Shown in pieces: positions 46,023 to 54,787 of a DNA stretch of 64,000 nt. The notes under the pieces are model-generated. The model saw nothing but the letters and a program-made list of their open reading frames with translations, ran no database searches and was not told the DNA's origin. This stretch comes from Duganella sp. CF402. Its GTDB lineage: Bacteria; Pseudomonadota; Gammaproteobacteria; Burkholderiales; Burkholderiaceae_D. The translations under genes were made by a program, and so were the position numbers. Every line of letters begins with the position of its first letter. The first letter of the stretch is position 1. Location of the stretch: the NCBI RefSeq assembly GCF_900109645.1, contig NZ_FOBG01000002.1, positions 124,001 through 188,000 on the forward strand, read 5' to 3'.

Positions 46023-46490
46023 ATGACTCAAGCTCGCATCCCCTTCTTCCAACTTGCGCCGGCCAACCTGCAGGCCATGATCGCGCTGTCCGGCTCCGTC
46101 AAGAAAAGCTCGCTGGGCGCGCGGCTAGTGGAACTGATCAACCTGCGCGTGTCGCAGATCAACGGCTGCGGCGTGTGCATCGACATGCACTGGCGCGACC
46201 TGATCAAGCAAGGCGCCGAACCGCGCCACCTGAACGCCCTGCCCGGCTGGCGCGAGGCGCCGGAATCGTTCTTCAGCGCACGGGAACGTGCCGCACTGAA
46301 CTGGGCCGAAGCCGTCAACGCCCTGCCGCACAAGCAACCCAGCGACGCCGATTTCGGCGAGCTGAAAGAACACTTTACCGACAACGAAATCGCCGAACTG
46401 AGCTACGCTATCGCCGTAATACGCGGTTGGAATGTGATCAATGCCAGCCTGCACAACCAAATCCCGGAAGTTCCGCCGCCAGGTTTCTAA
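46023..46490 (+). CDS. Carboxymuconolactone decarboxylase/AhpD-like protein
   Basis: 155 residues, start ATG 46023 (MTQARIPFFQLAPANLQAM). The AhpD-type redox motif is intact: INLRVSQINGCGVCIDMH (CxxCxxxH), so alkylhydroperoxidase activity is likely rather than decarboxylation. Genes of this type are the usual partners of ECF41 sigma factors. An upstream in-frame ATG at 45975 lies next to the promoter start and lacks a ribosome site. Confidence 0.9.
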   Translation: MTQARIPFFQLAPANLQAMIALSGSVKKSSLGARLVELINLRVSQINGCGVCIDMHWRDLIKQGAEPRHLNALPGWREAPESFFSARERAALNWAEAVNALPHKQPSDADFGELKEHFTDNEIAELSYAIAVIRGWNVINASLHNQIPEVPPPGF

Positions 46491-46499
46491 GCACAGCCA

Positions 46500-46525
46500 G
46501 CCCCAAGCATGCGATTGCTTGGGGC
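46500..46525 (+). terminator. Hairpin after the AhpD-like gene
   Basis: Ten-base perfect stem GCCCCAAGCA/TGCTTGGGGC with a six-base loop, ten bases after the stop. No T-run. The following 140 bases to the LysR gene hold only a 36-codon open frame that I do not accept as a gene. Confidence 0.6.
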
Positions 46526-46665
46526 CGTTGGCACAACATGCGGTCGAATTGGACCTCCATGAATTGCGCGTCGATTTGTTTCTATGATGGCGATTGCCGC
46601 GAAGTGCTCAAACCCGATGCCCCTCGACTCAAAGACCTAATGGAATAAGGCTTAAAAAACCGGCG

Positions 46666-47565
46666 CTAACTCAGGCCCGAAAACAGCTCGGCGGCCCAGT
46701 CGATGAACACGCGCAGCCGGTTGCTGACGTAGCGGTTGGATGGGAACACGACATAAAACGGATAGCGCGCCGGCTGCCATTTCTCAAGAATCGGCACCAG
46801 CGCGCCGCTGGCCAGGTGCGGCGCGGCCGCGTAGGTGAAGGTCTGTATCACGCCCAGCCCGGCCAGGCCGGCGGCCACGTGGGCGTTGCTTTCATTGACG
46901 CCCACGATGCGCGTGCCGTATAGGGACAGCTTCTCGCCACGCCGCTCAAAATTCAGCGGCATGGCGCGGCCAGCGCGGGTGGATAGGTAATGCGCCAGCA
47001 CATGGCCCTGCTCCAGTTCAGACGGATGCTTGGGCGTGCCGTGCGCACGCAGATAGTCCGGCGTGGCGCACGTCACCCAGGACGCGCTGCCGATCTGGCG
47101 GCCGACCAGCGACAAATCCGTCAACTCGCCGCCGCGTATCACGCAGTCGACGTTATCGCCGATCAGGTTCACGTGCTTGTCCGACACGCCAAGATCGACG
47201 CGGATATCGGGATAGCGCGCCAGAAAATCCGGCAAGGCCGGCAGCACCACCAGGTTGGCAGTCGAACTGCCCATGTCGATGCGCAGATGGCCGCGCGGGC
47301 GCGACTGCGCGGCGCTGAAACTGGCGTCCACATCCTCCAATTCCTTCAGCAAGCGCTGGGTTTGCTCGTAATACTGCGCGCCCTCCGGCGTGACCGACAC
47401 CCGGCGCGTGGTGCGCAACAGCAGCTTGACGCGCAAATGCGCTTCCAGTTGTTGGATGGCCTTGGTCAGGCTGGCATTGGGCATGCCCAGCGTGTCGGCC
47501 GCCTTGGTGAAGCTGCCCGCCTCCACCACCCGGGCGAACGCGCGGATCGACTGCAATTGGTCCAT
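46666..47565 (-). CDS. LysR-family transcriptional regulator
   Basis: 299 residues: N-terminal winged helix-turn-helix (RAFARVVEAGSFTKAADTLGMPNASLTKAIQQLEAHL) and effector domain (GHLRIDMGSSTANLVVLPALPDFL). Divergent from an SDR gene with an inverted repeat between them, so it most likely controls that gene and itself. Ligand unknown. Confidence 0.93.
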   Translation of the reverse strand: MDQLQSIRAFARVVEAGSFTKAADTLGMPNASLTKAIQQLEAHLRVKLLLRTTRRVSVTPEGAQYYEQTQRLLKELEDVDASFSAAQSRPRGHLRIDMGSSTANLVVLPALPDFLARYPDIRVDLGVSDKHVNLIGDNVDCVIRGGELTDLSLVGRQIGSASWVTCATPDYLRAHGTPKHPSELEQGHVLAHYLSTRAGRAMPLNFERRGEKLSLYGTRIVGVNESNAHVAAGLAGLGVIQTFTYAAAPHLASGALVPILEKWQPARYPFYVVFPSNRYVSNRLRVFIDWAAELFSGLS

Positions 47566-47576
47566 TATTCACCTTT

Positions 47577-47598
47577 GGAAATAATCTTTTCGATTTCC
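47577..47598. promoter_or_regulatory. LysR-type operator candidate
   Basis: GGAAAT-N10-ATTTCC between the divergent LysR and SDR genes, 12 bases before the LysR start. Confidence 0.6.
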
Positions 47599-47668
47599 AC
47601 TACTTTATTCAAAAGTTTGCGGCGCGTAAAGTGGCACTCATCAACCACACATTACGAGGAGTTCCATC

Positions 47669-48433
47669 ATGAGCAACGCAAGCAAACTGGCAGGCAAAGT
47701 AGCACTGGTTACCGGCGGCACCACCGGCATCGGACTGGCATCGGCGCAGGACTTCGCGGCGCAAGGCGCGGTGGTGTACATCACCGGCCGTCGTCAGGCG
47801 GAACTGGAAACGGCGGTCGCCAAGTTGCGTGAAGGCGGCGCCACCGCCTACGGCATTCGGGGCGACGTCGCCAAGCTGGATGACCTGGACCGGATCTTTA
47901 ACGAAATCGAACAACGCTCGGGCCATTTGGACGTGCTGTTTGCCAACGCCGGCGGCGGCGACATGATGGCGCTGCAAGACGTGACCGAAGCGCATTTCGA
48001 CGGCATCTTCGACAGCAACGTCAAAGGCACGCTGTTCACCGTGCAGAAAGCGCTGCGCCTGTTGAAGGATGGCAGCTCGGTGATCCTGACCGCGTCGACC
48101 ACCTCGGTGCAGGGTACGGAAAACTTCAGCGTCTACAGCGCCAGCAAAGCGGCCGTGCGCAACTTCGCACGCAACTGGCTGCTGGATCTGAAACCACGCA
48201 ACATCCGCGTCAACGCCATCAGCCCAGGCCCGGTGCACACGCCTGGCCTGGCAGGACTGGTGCCGCAGGAACAGCAAAGCGGCCTGCTCAACCACCTGGC
48301 CTCGCTGGTACCAATCGGCCGCCTGGGCCAACCATCGGAAGTGGCCAAAGCCGTGACCTTCCTGGCCTCCGACGACAGCAGCTTCATCAACGGGATTGAA
48401 TTGTTCGTCGACGGCGGCATCGCCCAGATCTGA
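47669..48433 (+). CDS. SDR-family oxidoreductase
   Basis: Short-chain dehydrogenase, 254 residues. NAD(P) motif TGGTTGIGLASAQDF, NAG in LFANAGGGD, catalytic YSASKAA (Tyr-x3-Lys) and a C-terminal FINGIELFVDGGIAQI. Most like the glucose/ribitol dehydrogenase group that uses small carbonyls; substrate unknown. GAGG ribosome site. Controlled, by position, by the divergent LysR. Confidence 0.93.
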   Translation: MSNASKLAGKVALVTGGTTGIGLASAQDFAAQGAVVYITGRRQAELETAVAKLREGGATAYGIRGDVAKLDDLDRIFNEIEQRSGHLDVLFANAGGGDMMALQDVTEAHFDGIFDSNVKGTLFTVQKALRLLKDGSSVILTASTTSVQGTENFSVYSASKAAVRNFARNWLLDLKPRNIRVNAISPGPVHTPGLAGLVPQEQQSGLLNHLASLVPIGRLGQPSEVAKAVTFLASDDSSFINGIELFVDGGIAQI

Positions 48434-48569
48434 CAATATGACCTGATTCAGTTACCCCATGCGCTCACTTGAGCTACGCTAAAGTCTCAACGGAGCGCAT
48501 CATGGCGACGGCCCTCCGCAAATGGCACTACGACCCGCGCTACTTCTAGCTATCACAGCGACGGCGAAA

Positions 48570-48608
48570 TAAAAAAAGCCCAGCGCATCAGCGCCGGGCC
48601 TTTTTTTT
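48570..48608. terminator. Bidirectional intrinsic terminator between SDR gene and ssrA
   Basis: Stem GCCCAGCGC (48578-48586) with GCGCCGGGC (48591-48599), ATCA loop, A-run on one side and T-run on the other, so it stops transcription from both directions. The 130 bases before it hold no supported gene. Confidence 0.92.
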
Positions 48609-48616
48609 CATCCGGA

Positions 48617-48976
48617 TGGTGGAGACGGCGGGAATCGAACCCGCGTCCGCAAGCACTCCACAGACAGTTCTACATACTTAGCACTATCATTTAATTTAAC
48701 CGGCACGGCACGGATGTGCACGTTACGTACCAGCGATTCACCTTAGATTTAGCGTTGCTTCAAGTGACCCGTTACAACGCGATTCCCTGTAAATGACTCC
48801 ATGACTTTTAACGGTCCGCCCCAGGGAAGAAGCGTTTAGGAGCTAACAGCCCTTAGGCTGCCAGTGCGTACGAGTTATCGTTTGCAGTTATTGATTTCTG
48901 GGTGTATTTACGAGGTAACCAGGCCTCGGTATGCCCTGCTCTGCTTTGCAACCCACGTCGAAACCAGGTCGTCCCC
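48617..48976 (-). ncRNA. ssrA: Transfer-messenger RNA (tmRNA)
   Basis: 360 bases. The 5' GGGGACG pairs with 3' CGTCTCC-ACCA; the T arm GGGTTCGATTCCCGCC and 5' TGGTTTCGACG are present. The tag frame (48885-48853) reads ANDNSYALAA followed by TAA, a betaproteobacterial-type degradation tag. It rescues stalled ribosomes with SmpB. TAAAAT at 48993-48988 is a likely -10 just upstream. Confidence 0.97.
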
Positions 48977-49144
48977 ACAGATTTCCTATTTTACAGTACT
49001 TTGCCTCGCCCCGCCATGCACGTCAAACGCCCGTCATATTCGGCCATTATGATGGCCCCAGTTCTCACATGGAACGACTAATTAGCCCCCTCGAGGCGGC
49101 TACTACCGGCGCCGGCGGTCGGGAAATATACCGGCACCAATTCC

Positions 49145-49807
49145 TTATAAATGACCTGCTTTGACCAGCAGGGTAGCCATGCTCAGCACGGCTACCACGA
49201 CCACGCCCACCAGCCAGCGGAACTGCACGTCGCTGTGCTCCATCTGCCTACGGCTCTCGGCCTGCAAGGTTTCAAGGCGCGCGGTGGTCTCGCGGCGCAA
49301 CTCGTCAATCTTGGCTTCCACCAGCCGGAAATTATCGGATGCCTCCTTGCGAGAGTCCGAAATCTTGGCTTCGATTAGCTTGAAATTGTCCTGTGTCTCG
49401 CGCCGGGAGTCCACCATCCTGGCTTCGATTAGCTTGAAATTCTCTTGCGTCTCGCGCCGTGATTCCACCATCCTGGCTTCGATTAGCTTGAAACTCTCCT
49501 GCGTCTCTCGCCGGGATTCGGCCATTCTGCCTTCGACCGCTTTGAGAGTCTCCAACGTTTCCCGGCGCGACTCGGTGATCCGGGCCTCGACTGCTTTAAA
49601 GTTGTCCAATGTTTCCTTGCGGAATTCACTGATCTTGGCCTCGACCAGCCGCGTGTTTTCGATCACCTCCTTTCGCGAGTCGGCGATTCGGGCGTTAACT
49701 TCATCGAATCTCGCGCCCATATCCTGCCTCAGCAGGTCGATAGCAGTATCCATTTCTTCATCCTCCGCCGCACGATAGGGTGTGTCAAGCTGAGCCAGCG
49801 CGTTCAT
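49145..49807 (-). CDS. Coiled-coil repeat protein with C-terminal membrane anchor
   Basis: 220 residues from ATG 49807, chosen for AGGAGG six bases upstream (an upstream frame of 46 codons lacks one). After a short acidic start, about seven tandem 18-residue units follow (ESRRETQENFKLIEARMV and variants), giving one long helix; the last 25 residues form a membrane helix (FRWLVGVVVVAVLSMATLLV). It resembles the loosely defined DUF1640/coiled-coil group. Function unknown; a tail-anchored rod in the inner membrane. Confidence 0.8.
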   Translation of the reverse strand: MNALAQLDTPYRAAEDEEMDTAIDLLRQDMGARFDEVNARIADSRKEVIENTRLVEAKISEFRKETLDNFKAVEARITESRRETLETLKAVEGRMAESRRETQESFKLIEARMVESRRETQENFKLIEARMVDSRRETQDNFKLIEAKISDSRKEASDNFRLVEAKIDELRRETTARLETLQAESRRQMEHSDVQFRWLVGVVVVAVLSMATLLVKAGHL

Positions 49808-49989
49808 GGTCGCCTCCTCTGTCATACCGTCGAGCGTAGGCCGGCCATTTGGAAGCGGCATGATGCACATCAAAGGTGCGCCATGCCACAGTTGTTGTTG
49901 CGCCGCAGCACACGGTAGCGGGTTTTGTGAAATCCATGCCAACACTGCATTAAAATGACACTGTCATCCCACCAGCTACCGACACCGCC

Positions 49990-50634
49990 ATGCCCGATGC
50001 CGCCGTCCTCGCTGTCCCTGGCCCGAAGAAACGCGGGCGGCCCCAGAAAGGGGAAGGCGGCGGCTTGCGCGCCGAATTGATCGAGAAGTCGGCCCAGCTG
50101 TTCCGCACCAAGGGCTATGACAACACCACGGTGCGCGATATTGCCGCCGCCGCCGGCATCCAGGCCGGCAGCTGGTTTTACCACTTCAAGACCAAGCAGG
50201 ATATCCTCACCGCCATCATGGAACAGGGCCTGCAGCACGCGCTGGCAGAGATCGAGACGGTCGCCGCCCAGCCGCTGGCGCCCAGCGCCCTGCTGCAGCG
50301 GCTGGTCGAGCTGCATTTGCACGCCCTGCTCGCGCCCGACAACCATTTCGTCGCCGTGCTGCTGTACGAGTGGCGCTCGCTCGACGAAGCCTCGCGCGCC
50401 CGCCTGGTCGCGCTCAAGGACCGCTACGAGGCGGTCTGGGACCGTGCCATTAGTGCGCTGCACCATTCCGGCGCCTGGGGCCCGCCCTCGCAATTCGACC
50501 GCCTGCTGGTGTTCGGCGCGCTCAACTGGACGGTCCAATGGTACAAGCCGGGCAGCGGCGCCGATGTGCAGGAGCTGGCGCAACAGGCCATGCGTTTCAT
50601 CCTGCGCACGGCGCCGCCAGTTGAGGCACAATAG
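49990..50634 (+). CDS. TetR/AcrR-family regulator
   Basis: 214 residues: basic N-terminus (GPKKRGRPQKGEGGG), TetR helix-turn-helix (LIEKSAQLFRTKGYDNTTVRDIAAAAGIQAGSWFYHFKTKQDIL) and a helical ligand domain. The monooxygenase-like gene starts 27 bases later and could be a target. Ligand unknown. Confidence 0.92.
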   Translation: MPDAAVLAVPGPKKRGRPQKGEGGGLRAELIEKSAQLFRTKGYDNTTVRDIAAAAGIQAGSWFYHFKTKQDILTAIMEQGLQHALAEIETVAAQPLAPSALLQRLVELHLHALLAPDNHFVAVLLYEWRSLDEASRARLVALKDRYEAVWDRAISALHHSGAWGPPSQFDRLLVFGALNWTVQWYKPGSGADVQELAQQAMRFILRTAPPVEAQ

Positions 50635-50661
50635 AGCATCCGCCCACTGTCTGGAATTGCC

Positions 50662-50961
50662 ATGATTTACGAGATCGCCGAGCTGTACATCAAACCCACC
50701 GACCATGACGCCTTCCAGGCCGCCGTGGCCCAGGCCGTGCCGATTTTCAAGGCCGCCAAGGGCTGTCTGTCGATGCGGCTGGACCGCGATATCGAGGTAC
50801 CGGACACTTATCACCTGGTGATCGGCTGGCAGACGCTGGAAAACCACACGGTCGATTTCCGTGGCAGCGCCGGCTTCCAGGACTGGCGCGGGCTGGTCGG
50901 CAGCCACTTCGCGCAGCCGCCCAAGGTAGAGCATTTCACCACCGTGGTGGCCGGTTTCTGA
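50662..50961 (+). CDS. Antibiotic biosynthesis monooxygenase (ABM) domain protein
   Basis: 99 residues, a single dimeric ferredoxin-like ABM domain (IYEIAELYIKPTDHDAFQAAVAQAVPIFKAAKGCLSMRL; YHLVIGWQTLENHTVDFRGS). Such small proteins act as cofactor-free oxygenases or haem-degrading enzymes; no specific role can be given. Confidence 0.87.
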   Translation: MIYEIAELYIKPTDHDAFQAAVAQAVPIFKAAKGCLSMRLDRDIEVPDTYHLVIGWQTLENHTVDFRGSAGFQDWRGLVGSHFAQPPKVEHFTTVVAGF

Positions 50962-50998
50962 CGGCCGCCCCGCACATGTGTCTCAACAGGAGGCCATC

Positions 50999-51301
50999 AT
51001 GAGCCGCACCATCCACCGCAACTTCGAACAGCTGACCGACGCCGAAAGCGCCCGCAGCGCCCTGCTCTCCAGCGGTTTCCCGCAATCGAGCGTCAAGCTG
51101 ACCAAGCACACCACGCTGCCGCCCAGCGTGGCCACCAGCACGGTCGGCAATCTGCTCGATTCGCTCACGCCCGGCGGCCCGGCCGCCGCCGCCGCCGCGC
51201 GCCAGCGCAGCGGCGCCATGCTGACGGTCGATATCTACGATGAGGACGAGCGCGACAAGGCCGATTCCATCATGGGCGGCTACGGCGCGCGTGACGCCTG
51301 A
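50999..51301 (+). CDS. Unknown small protein
   Basis: 100 residues from ATG 50999 with AGGAGG upstream. N-terminal text NFEQLTDAESARSALLSSGFPQSSVKL resembles the alpha-beta start of stress-type heat-induced YflT-like domains, followed by an Ala/Pro-rich turn and MLTVDIYDEDERDKADSIMGGYGA. No function assigned. Confidence 0.65.
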   Translation: MSRTIHRNFEQLTDAESARSALLSSGFPQSSVKLTKHTTLPPSVATSTVGNLLDSLTPGGPAAAAAARQRSGAMLTVDIYDEDERDKADSIMGGYGARDA

Positions 51302-51314
51302 CGCTTAGGCAACG

Positions 51315-53594
51315 CTAAGCCGCGCAGCCAGCGCACGCTCCGGCGCCGCACTGGCGCTGCAACCAGTCGCCAGCGTCGGCCACGGCCAGCGGCCGCGCAT
51401 AGAAATATCCCTGCAAGGCGTGACAGCCAGCGTCACGCGCGGCGATCGCTTGCTCCAGCGTTTCGATGCCTTCGGCCACCACCTGCAAGTCCAGTGCCGA
51501 GGCCAGTTGGCAGATCGCCGTCACCACCGCCACCGCATCGGGCGCCGGCAACGGCGAGATCAGGCCGCGATCGATTTTCAAGGTGCTCAGCGGCAGCTCG
51601 CGCAGCATGCTCAGCGATGAGAAGCCGGTACCGAAATCATCCATCGCCAGCGCGATACCCAGTCCGCGCAAGTGGTTCAGCTGAATCTGGGTCGACTCGA
51701 GGTTTTCGACCGCCGCACTTTCTGTAATCTCCAGCGTCAGGCAGGCGGGCGGGATGCCGGTCTCGCGCAGCACCCGCTCCACCAACTGCGGAAAGCCCTG
51801 GTCCAGCAACTGCATCGGCGACACATTGACCGCCACCGGCACGCAGGTGCCCAGTTCGGCGCGCCAGACGGCGATCTGGCAGCAGGCGCGCTCCAGCAAG
51901 CTCGCCCCCAGCTCGGAGATCAGGCCGGTGCGCTCGGCAATCGCGATGAATTCCACCGGGCTGACCAGTCCGATGCCGGGCCGCTGCCAGCGCGCCAGCG
52001 CTTCAAAGCCCAGCAGCTTGCCACTGACAGCGTCGATCTTGGGCTGGTAGTCGAGATACAGCTCATGGTTACGGATGCCCTTGCGCAGCGCCTGTTCGTT
52101 TTCCAGCGCCATGCCCGTCAATTGCGCGTAGCGCCGTTCAGCCAGCGCCAGCGCGGTGCCGGGGATGCGCTTGGCCTGGTACATGGCAGCGTTGGCGGCG
52201 CGCAGCAGCGCTTCGGCGTCGACCGCATGGTCGGGGAAGATGGCCACGCCCATTGAGACGTCCACCACGTATTCGCCGCCGGCCAGCCGCACCGGCCGCG
52301 CGCAGGCGCCGCGCAGGCGGATACCGAGCTCGCGCACGCTGGCGCCATCGGGATCGATGACGGCAAATTCATCGCCGCCCAAGCGCATCAGCTCGGCGCC
52401 CGCCCCCAGGGCGTCGCGCAGCAGCCCGGCAAAGGCCACCAGCAGCTGGTCGCCGGCCACAAGACCCTGGCTCTCGTTAAACAGCTTGAACCGGTCGATA
52501 TTCAGTACCACCAGCGTGCATTGCAGCGCGCCGTCGGTCAGGTAGCAATACTCCTTGAGGCGCTGCATCAGCACCGTGCGGTTCGGCAGGCCGGTCAGCT
52601 TGTCGTGCGTGGCCTGGTGCAACAGTTCGCGGGCGCTGGCGTTGCGCTCGGTGTCGTCGGTGATCAGCACCTGGGTGGCCGGCTGGCCGTCCCACTCCAC
52701 GCGCCAGGCTTCGAAGCGCAGTTCCAGCACGCGCCCGCCGGCCACCTCGCGCCGCCCTTCCCATGTGGCCACCGTGCCCGGCCGGTCCTGCACCTGACGG
52801 TGGTAACGCTGCAGCAATTCCACATTGAAGGCTTGCGGCGGCAGCTTGGCAAATTCGGTGTGATTGTCGAGGCCGAGCGGCATGCCGTAGATGCGCCGCA
52901 CCGCCGGGTTGGCGTACAGGATGCGTTCGCCGTCCGTCACCGCCACGCCCTGCTGCGCGTGCTCGGTCAGCAGCTGGAAGCGGGCCGCCAGCTTGCCGGC
53001 CTCGCGCAGCGCGCCATCCAGCGCAGACAGCCCGAACACCGCGCCGATGGAGGCACGCAGCAGCGTCGCCAGCACCAGGTTGGGCACCAGGCCCTGCTCG
53101 CCATAGACGATCAGCGGCAACTGGCTCAGCCCCAGCCCGATCAGCAACGGCCCAGCCAGGCGCACGGCACTGCCGGCATGCCACAGCCAGCGCGTCGCCA
53201 GCGCGCCCACGGTCAGCAGCACGCTCAGATTGAACAGGGCCCAGCACAGCAGCCGCATCTCAAGCGGCGGCAGCAGCAGTGCCGACAGCGCCAGCGCGAC
53301 GATCAGCGCGGCCGCGCCATACGGCAGGCGCCGGCCCGACAGCCGCATCACACCGGACGCCAGGAACAGCAGGTTGGGCACGGCGCCCAGCACCACCAGC
53401 GGCAGGCCCAGCGCATTCCACGGCGCCGGCGCCAGGCCGTTCGTCAGGTAGCCCAGCGGCAGCAGCGCGGCAAACAGCGTCGAGCAGCCGATGTCGCGCG
53501 CGAAGGTTTGCGTGCGATGGCGCTGCCACACCAGCAACAAGCCGATGCCGACGACCAGATAAATACCGGCATTCAGCAGGAATAAAGGGGTCAT
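51315..53594 (-). CDS. Membrane-bound PAS-GGDEF-EAL protein
   Basis: 759 residues from ATG 53594. N-terminal region of about seven membrane helices (1-190), a PAS domain (LTEHAQQGVAVTDGERILYANPAVRRIYG), GGDEF with intact LMRLGGDEFAV, and EAL with FEALARW. Intact motifs mean it could make or break cyclic di-GMP. Its start overlaps the pncB stop (ATGA), so it is translated from the NAD-salvage transcript. Confidence 0.93.
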   Translation of the reverse strand: MTPLFLLNAGIYLVVGIGLLLVWQRHRTQTFARDIGCSTLFAALLPLGYLTNGLAPAPWNALGLPLVVLGAVPNLLFLASGVMRLSGRRLPYGAAALIVALALSALLLPPLEMRLLCWALFNLSVLLTVGALATRWLWHAGSAVRLAGPLLIGLGLSQLPLIVYGEQGLVPNLVLATLLRASIGAVFGLSALDGALREAGKLAARFQLLTEHAQQGVAVTDGERILYANPAVRRIYGMPLGLDNHTEFAKLPPQAFNVELLQRYHRQVQDRPGTVATWEGRREVAGGRVLELRFEAWRVEWDGQPATQVLITDDTERNASARELLHQATHDKLTGLPNRTVLMQRLKEYCYLTDGALQCTLVVLNIDRFKLFNESQGLVAGDQLLVAFAGLLRDALGAGAELMRLGGDEFAVIDPDGASVRELGIRLRGACARPVRLAGGEYVVDVSMGVAIFPDHAVDAEALLRAANAAMYQAKRIPGTALALAERRYAQLTGMALENEQALRKGIRNHELYLDYQPKIDAVSGKLLGFEALARWQRPGIGLVSPVEFIAIAERTGLISELGASLLERACCQIAVWRAELGTCVPVAVNVSPMQLLDQGFPQLVERVLRETGIPPACLTLEITESAAVENLESTQIQLNHLRGLGIALAMDDFGTGFSSLSMLRELPLSTLKIDRGLISPLPAPDAVAVVTAICQLASALDLQVVAEGIETLEQAIAARDAGCHALQGYFYARPLAVADAGDWLQRQCGAGACAGCAA

Positions 53595-54787
53595 GCGCTG
53601 GCCGGATGGTTGAAGACCTGGCGCAGATAGGCCAGGAAGGTTTCGTCCTTGCACACGGTCTTGCCGGGCGAGTCGGACAGCTTGGCCACCGACTGGCCGT
53701 TGCAGCACACCAGCTTCATCACGATGTTGAGCGGCGCCAGGCCGACGTCGTTGGTCAGGTGGGTGCCGATGCCGAAGCCGGTCATGATGCGGTCGTTGAA
53801 GTGGCGGTACAAGGCAAGCGCGCTGTCGAGGTTCAGGCCGTCCGAGAACACCAGCCGCTTGGTCCCCGGGTCGATGCGCAGCGCGGCGTAGTGGGCAATG
53901 GCTTTCTCGCCCCACAGCACCGGGTCGCCCGAGTCGTGGCGCAGGCCGTCGAACAGCTTGGCGAAGTACAGGTCGAAGTCGTCGAGGAAGGCGTCCATCC
54001 CCACCACGTCGGTCAAGGCTATGCCGAGATCGCCGCGATATTCCTGCACCCACGCTTCCAGCGAGGCCTTCTGGAAATCGCGCAGGCGCACGCCGAAGGC
54101 CTGGAACGATTGCATGTATTCATGCGCCATCGTGCCGATCGGGATCAGGCCGAACTGCATGGCCTGGTAGACGTTGGAGGTGCCCTTGAAATACTCGGGC
54201 ACTTCGCGCGCCAGCCGCTGCACCACTTCGTCGTGCCACACGGCCGAGTAGCGGCGCCGCGTGCCGAAGTCGGAAAACTCGAACGGGAAGCGCAGTGCCG
54301 GCTCGGCGCTGAAGGCTTGCAGCTTGGCGATCTTGGCGCCCAGCCGCGCGCGCCCTTCGGTCAGCGCAGCGCTGGCGTCGAAGCGCCGGAAGTACAGCTC
54401 GTTGACGATGTACAGCACGTAGATTTCAAAGCCCATCACGTGCACCTGCGGGCCGGCGGCGCGGATGGCCAGGGCGTCGCCCGCCACGCCCACTTCGATG
54501 AACTTGCGCTGGAAGCGGAACACGGTGAGGAAGTCGATGAAGTCGCTCTTCATGTAGCGCAGCGCGCGCAGATAGCTGAGTTCGTCGTCGCGGAAGCTCA
54601 TCGAGCACAGGTGGTCGAGCTCGCGCTCCACTTCCTCGCGCAGGTCGGCCAGCGGGAAAGCCGGCGTGTTGCGGCACACGAATTCGTACTCGGTGTGCGA
54701 GTTCGGGTGGCCATGCAGCAGCGCCTGCCACATGGTGAATTTGTACAGGTCCGTCTCCAGCAAGCTACGGACGATGGGCTGCTTCAT
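53591..54787 (-). CDS. pncB: Nicotinate phosphoribosyltransferase
   Basis: Converts nicotinate to nicotinate mononucleotide in NAD salvage. 398 residues. Seen: start IVRSLLETDLYKFTMWQALL, EYEFVCRN, GTSNVYQAMQFGLIPIGTMAHEYMQ (phosphorylated-His region), FSDGLN and GIGTHLTND. Coupled by four-base overlaps to pncA upstream and the GGDEF/EAL gene downstream. Confidence 0.96.
   Translation of the reverse strand: MKQPIVRSLLETDLYKFTMWQALLHGHPNSHTEYEFVCRNTPAFPLADLREEVERELDHLCSMSFRDDELSYLRALRYMKSDFIDFLTVFRFQRKFIEVGVAGDALAIRAAGPQVHVMGFEIYVLYIVNELYFRRFDASAALTEGRARLGAKIAKLQAFSAEPALRFPFEFSDFGTRRRYSAVWHDEVVQRLAREVPEYFKGTSNVYQAMQFGLIPIGTMAHEYMQSFQAFGVRLRDFQKASLEAWVQEYRGDLGIALTDVVGMDAFLDDFDLYFAKLFDGLRHDSGDPVLWGEKAIAHYAALRIDPGTKRLVFSDGLNLDSALALYRHFNDRIMTGFGIGTHLTNDVGLAPLNIVMKLVCCNGQSVAKLSDSPGKTVCKDETFLAYLRQVFNHPASA

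Noticed and set aside
46538..46648. 36-codon open frame (MRSNWTSMNCAS...) after the AhpD-like gene
   Set aside because: No ribosome site, lies after a terminator-like hairpin, no recognisable family. It may be a remnant of something larger.
48501..48551. Short open frame between the SDR gene and ssrA ending HYDPRYF
   Set aside because: 15 codons only, no support. Could be the tail of a lost gene but this cannot be shown.
48617..48650. 3' end of ssrA as an integration site for a mobile element
   Set aside because: ssrA is a frequent target, but no integrase and no second copy of the 3' end is seen nearby; the AT-rich island is 10 kb away.
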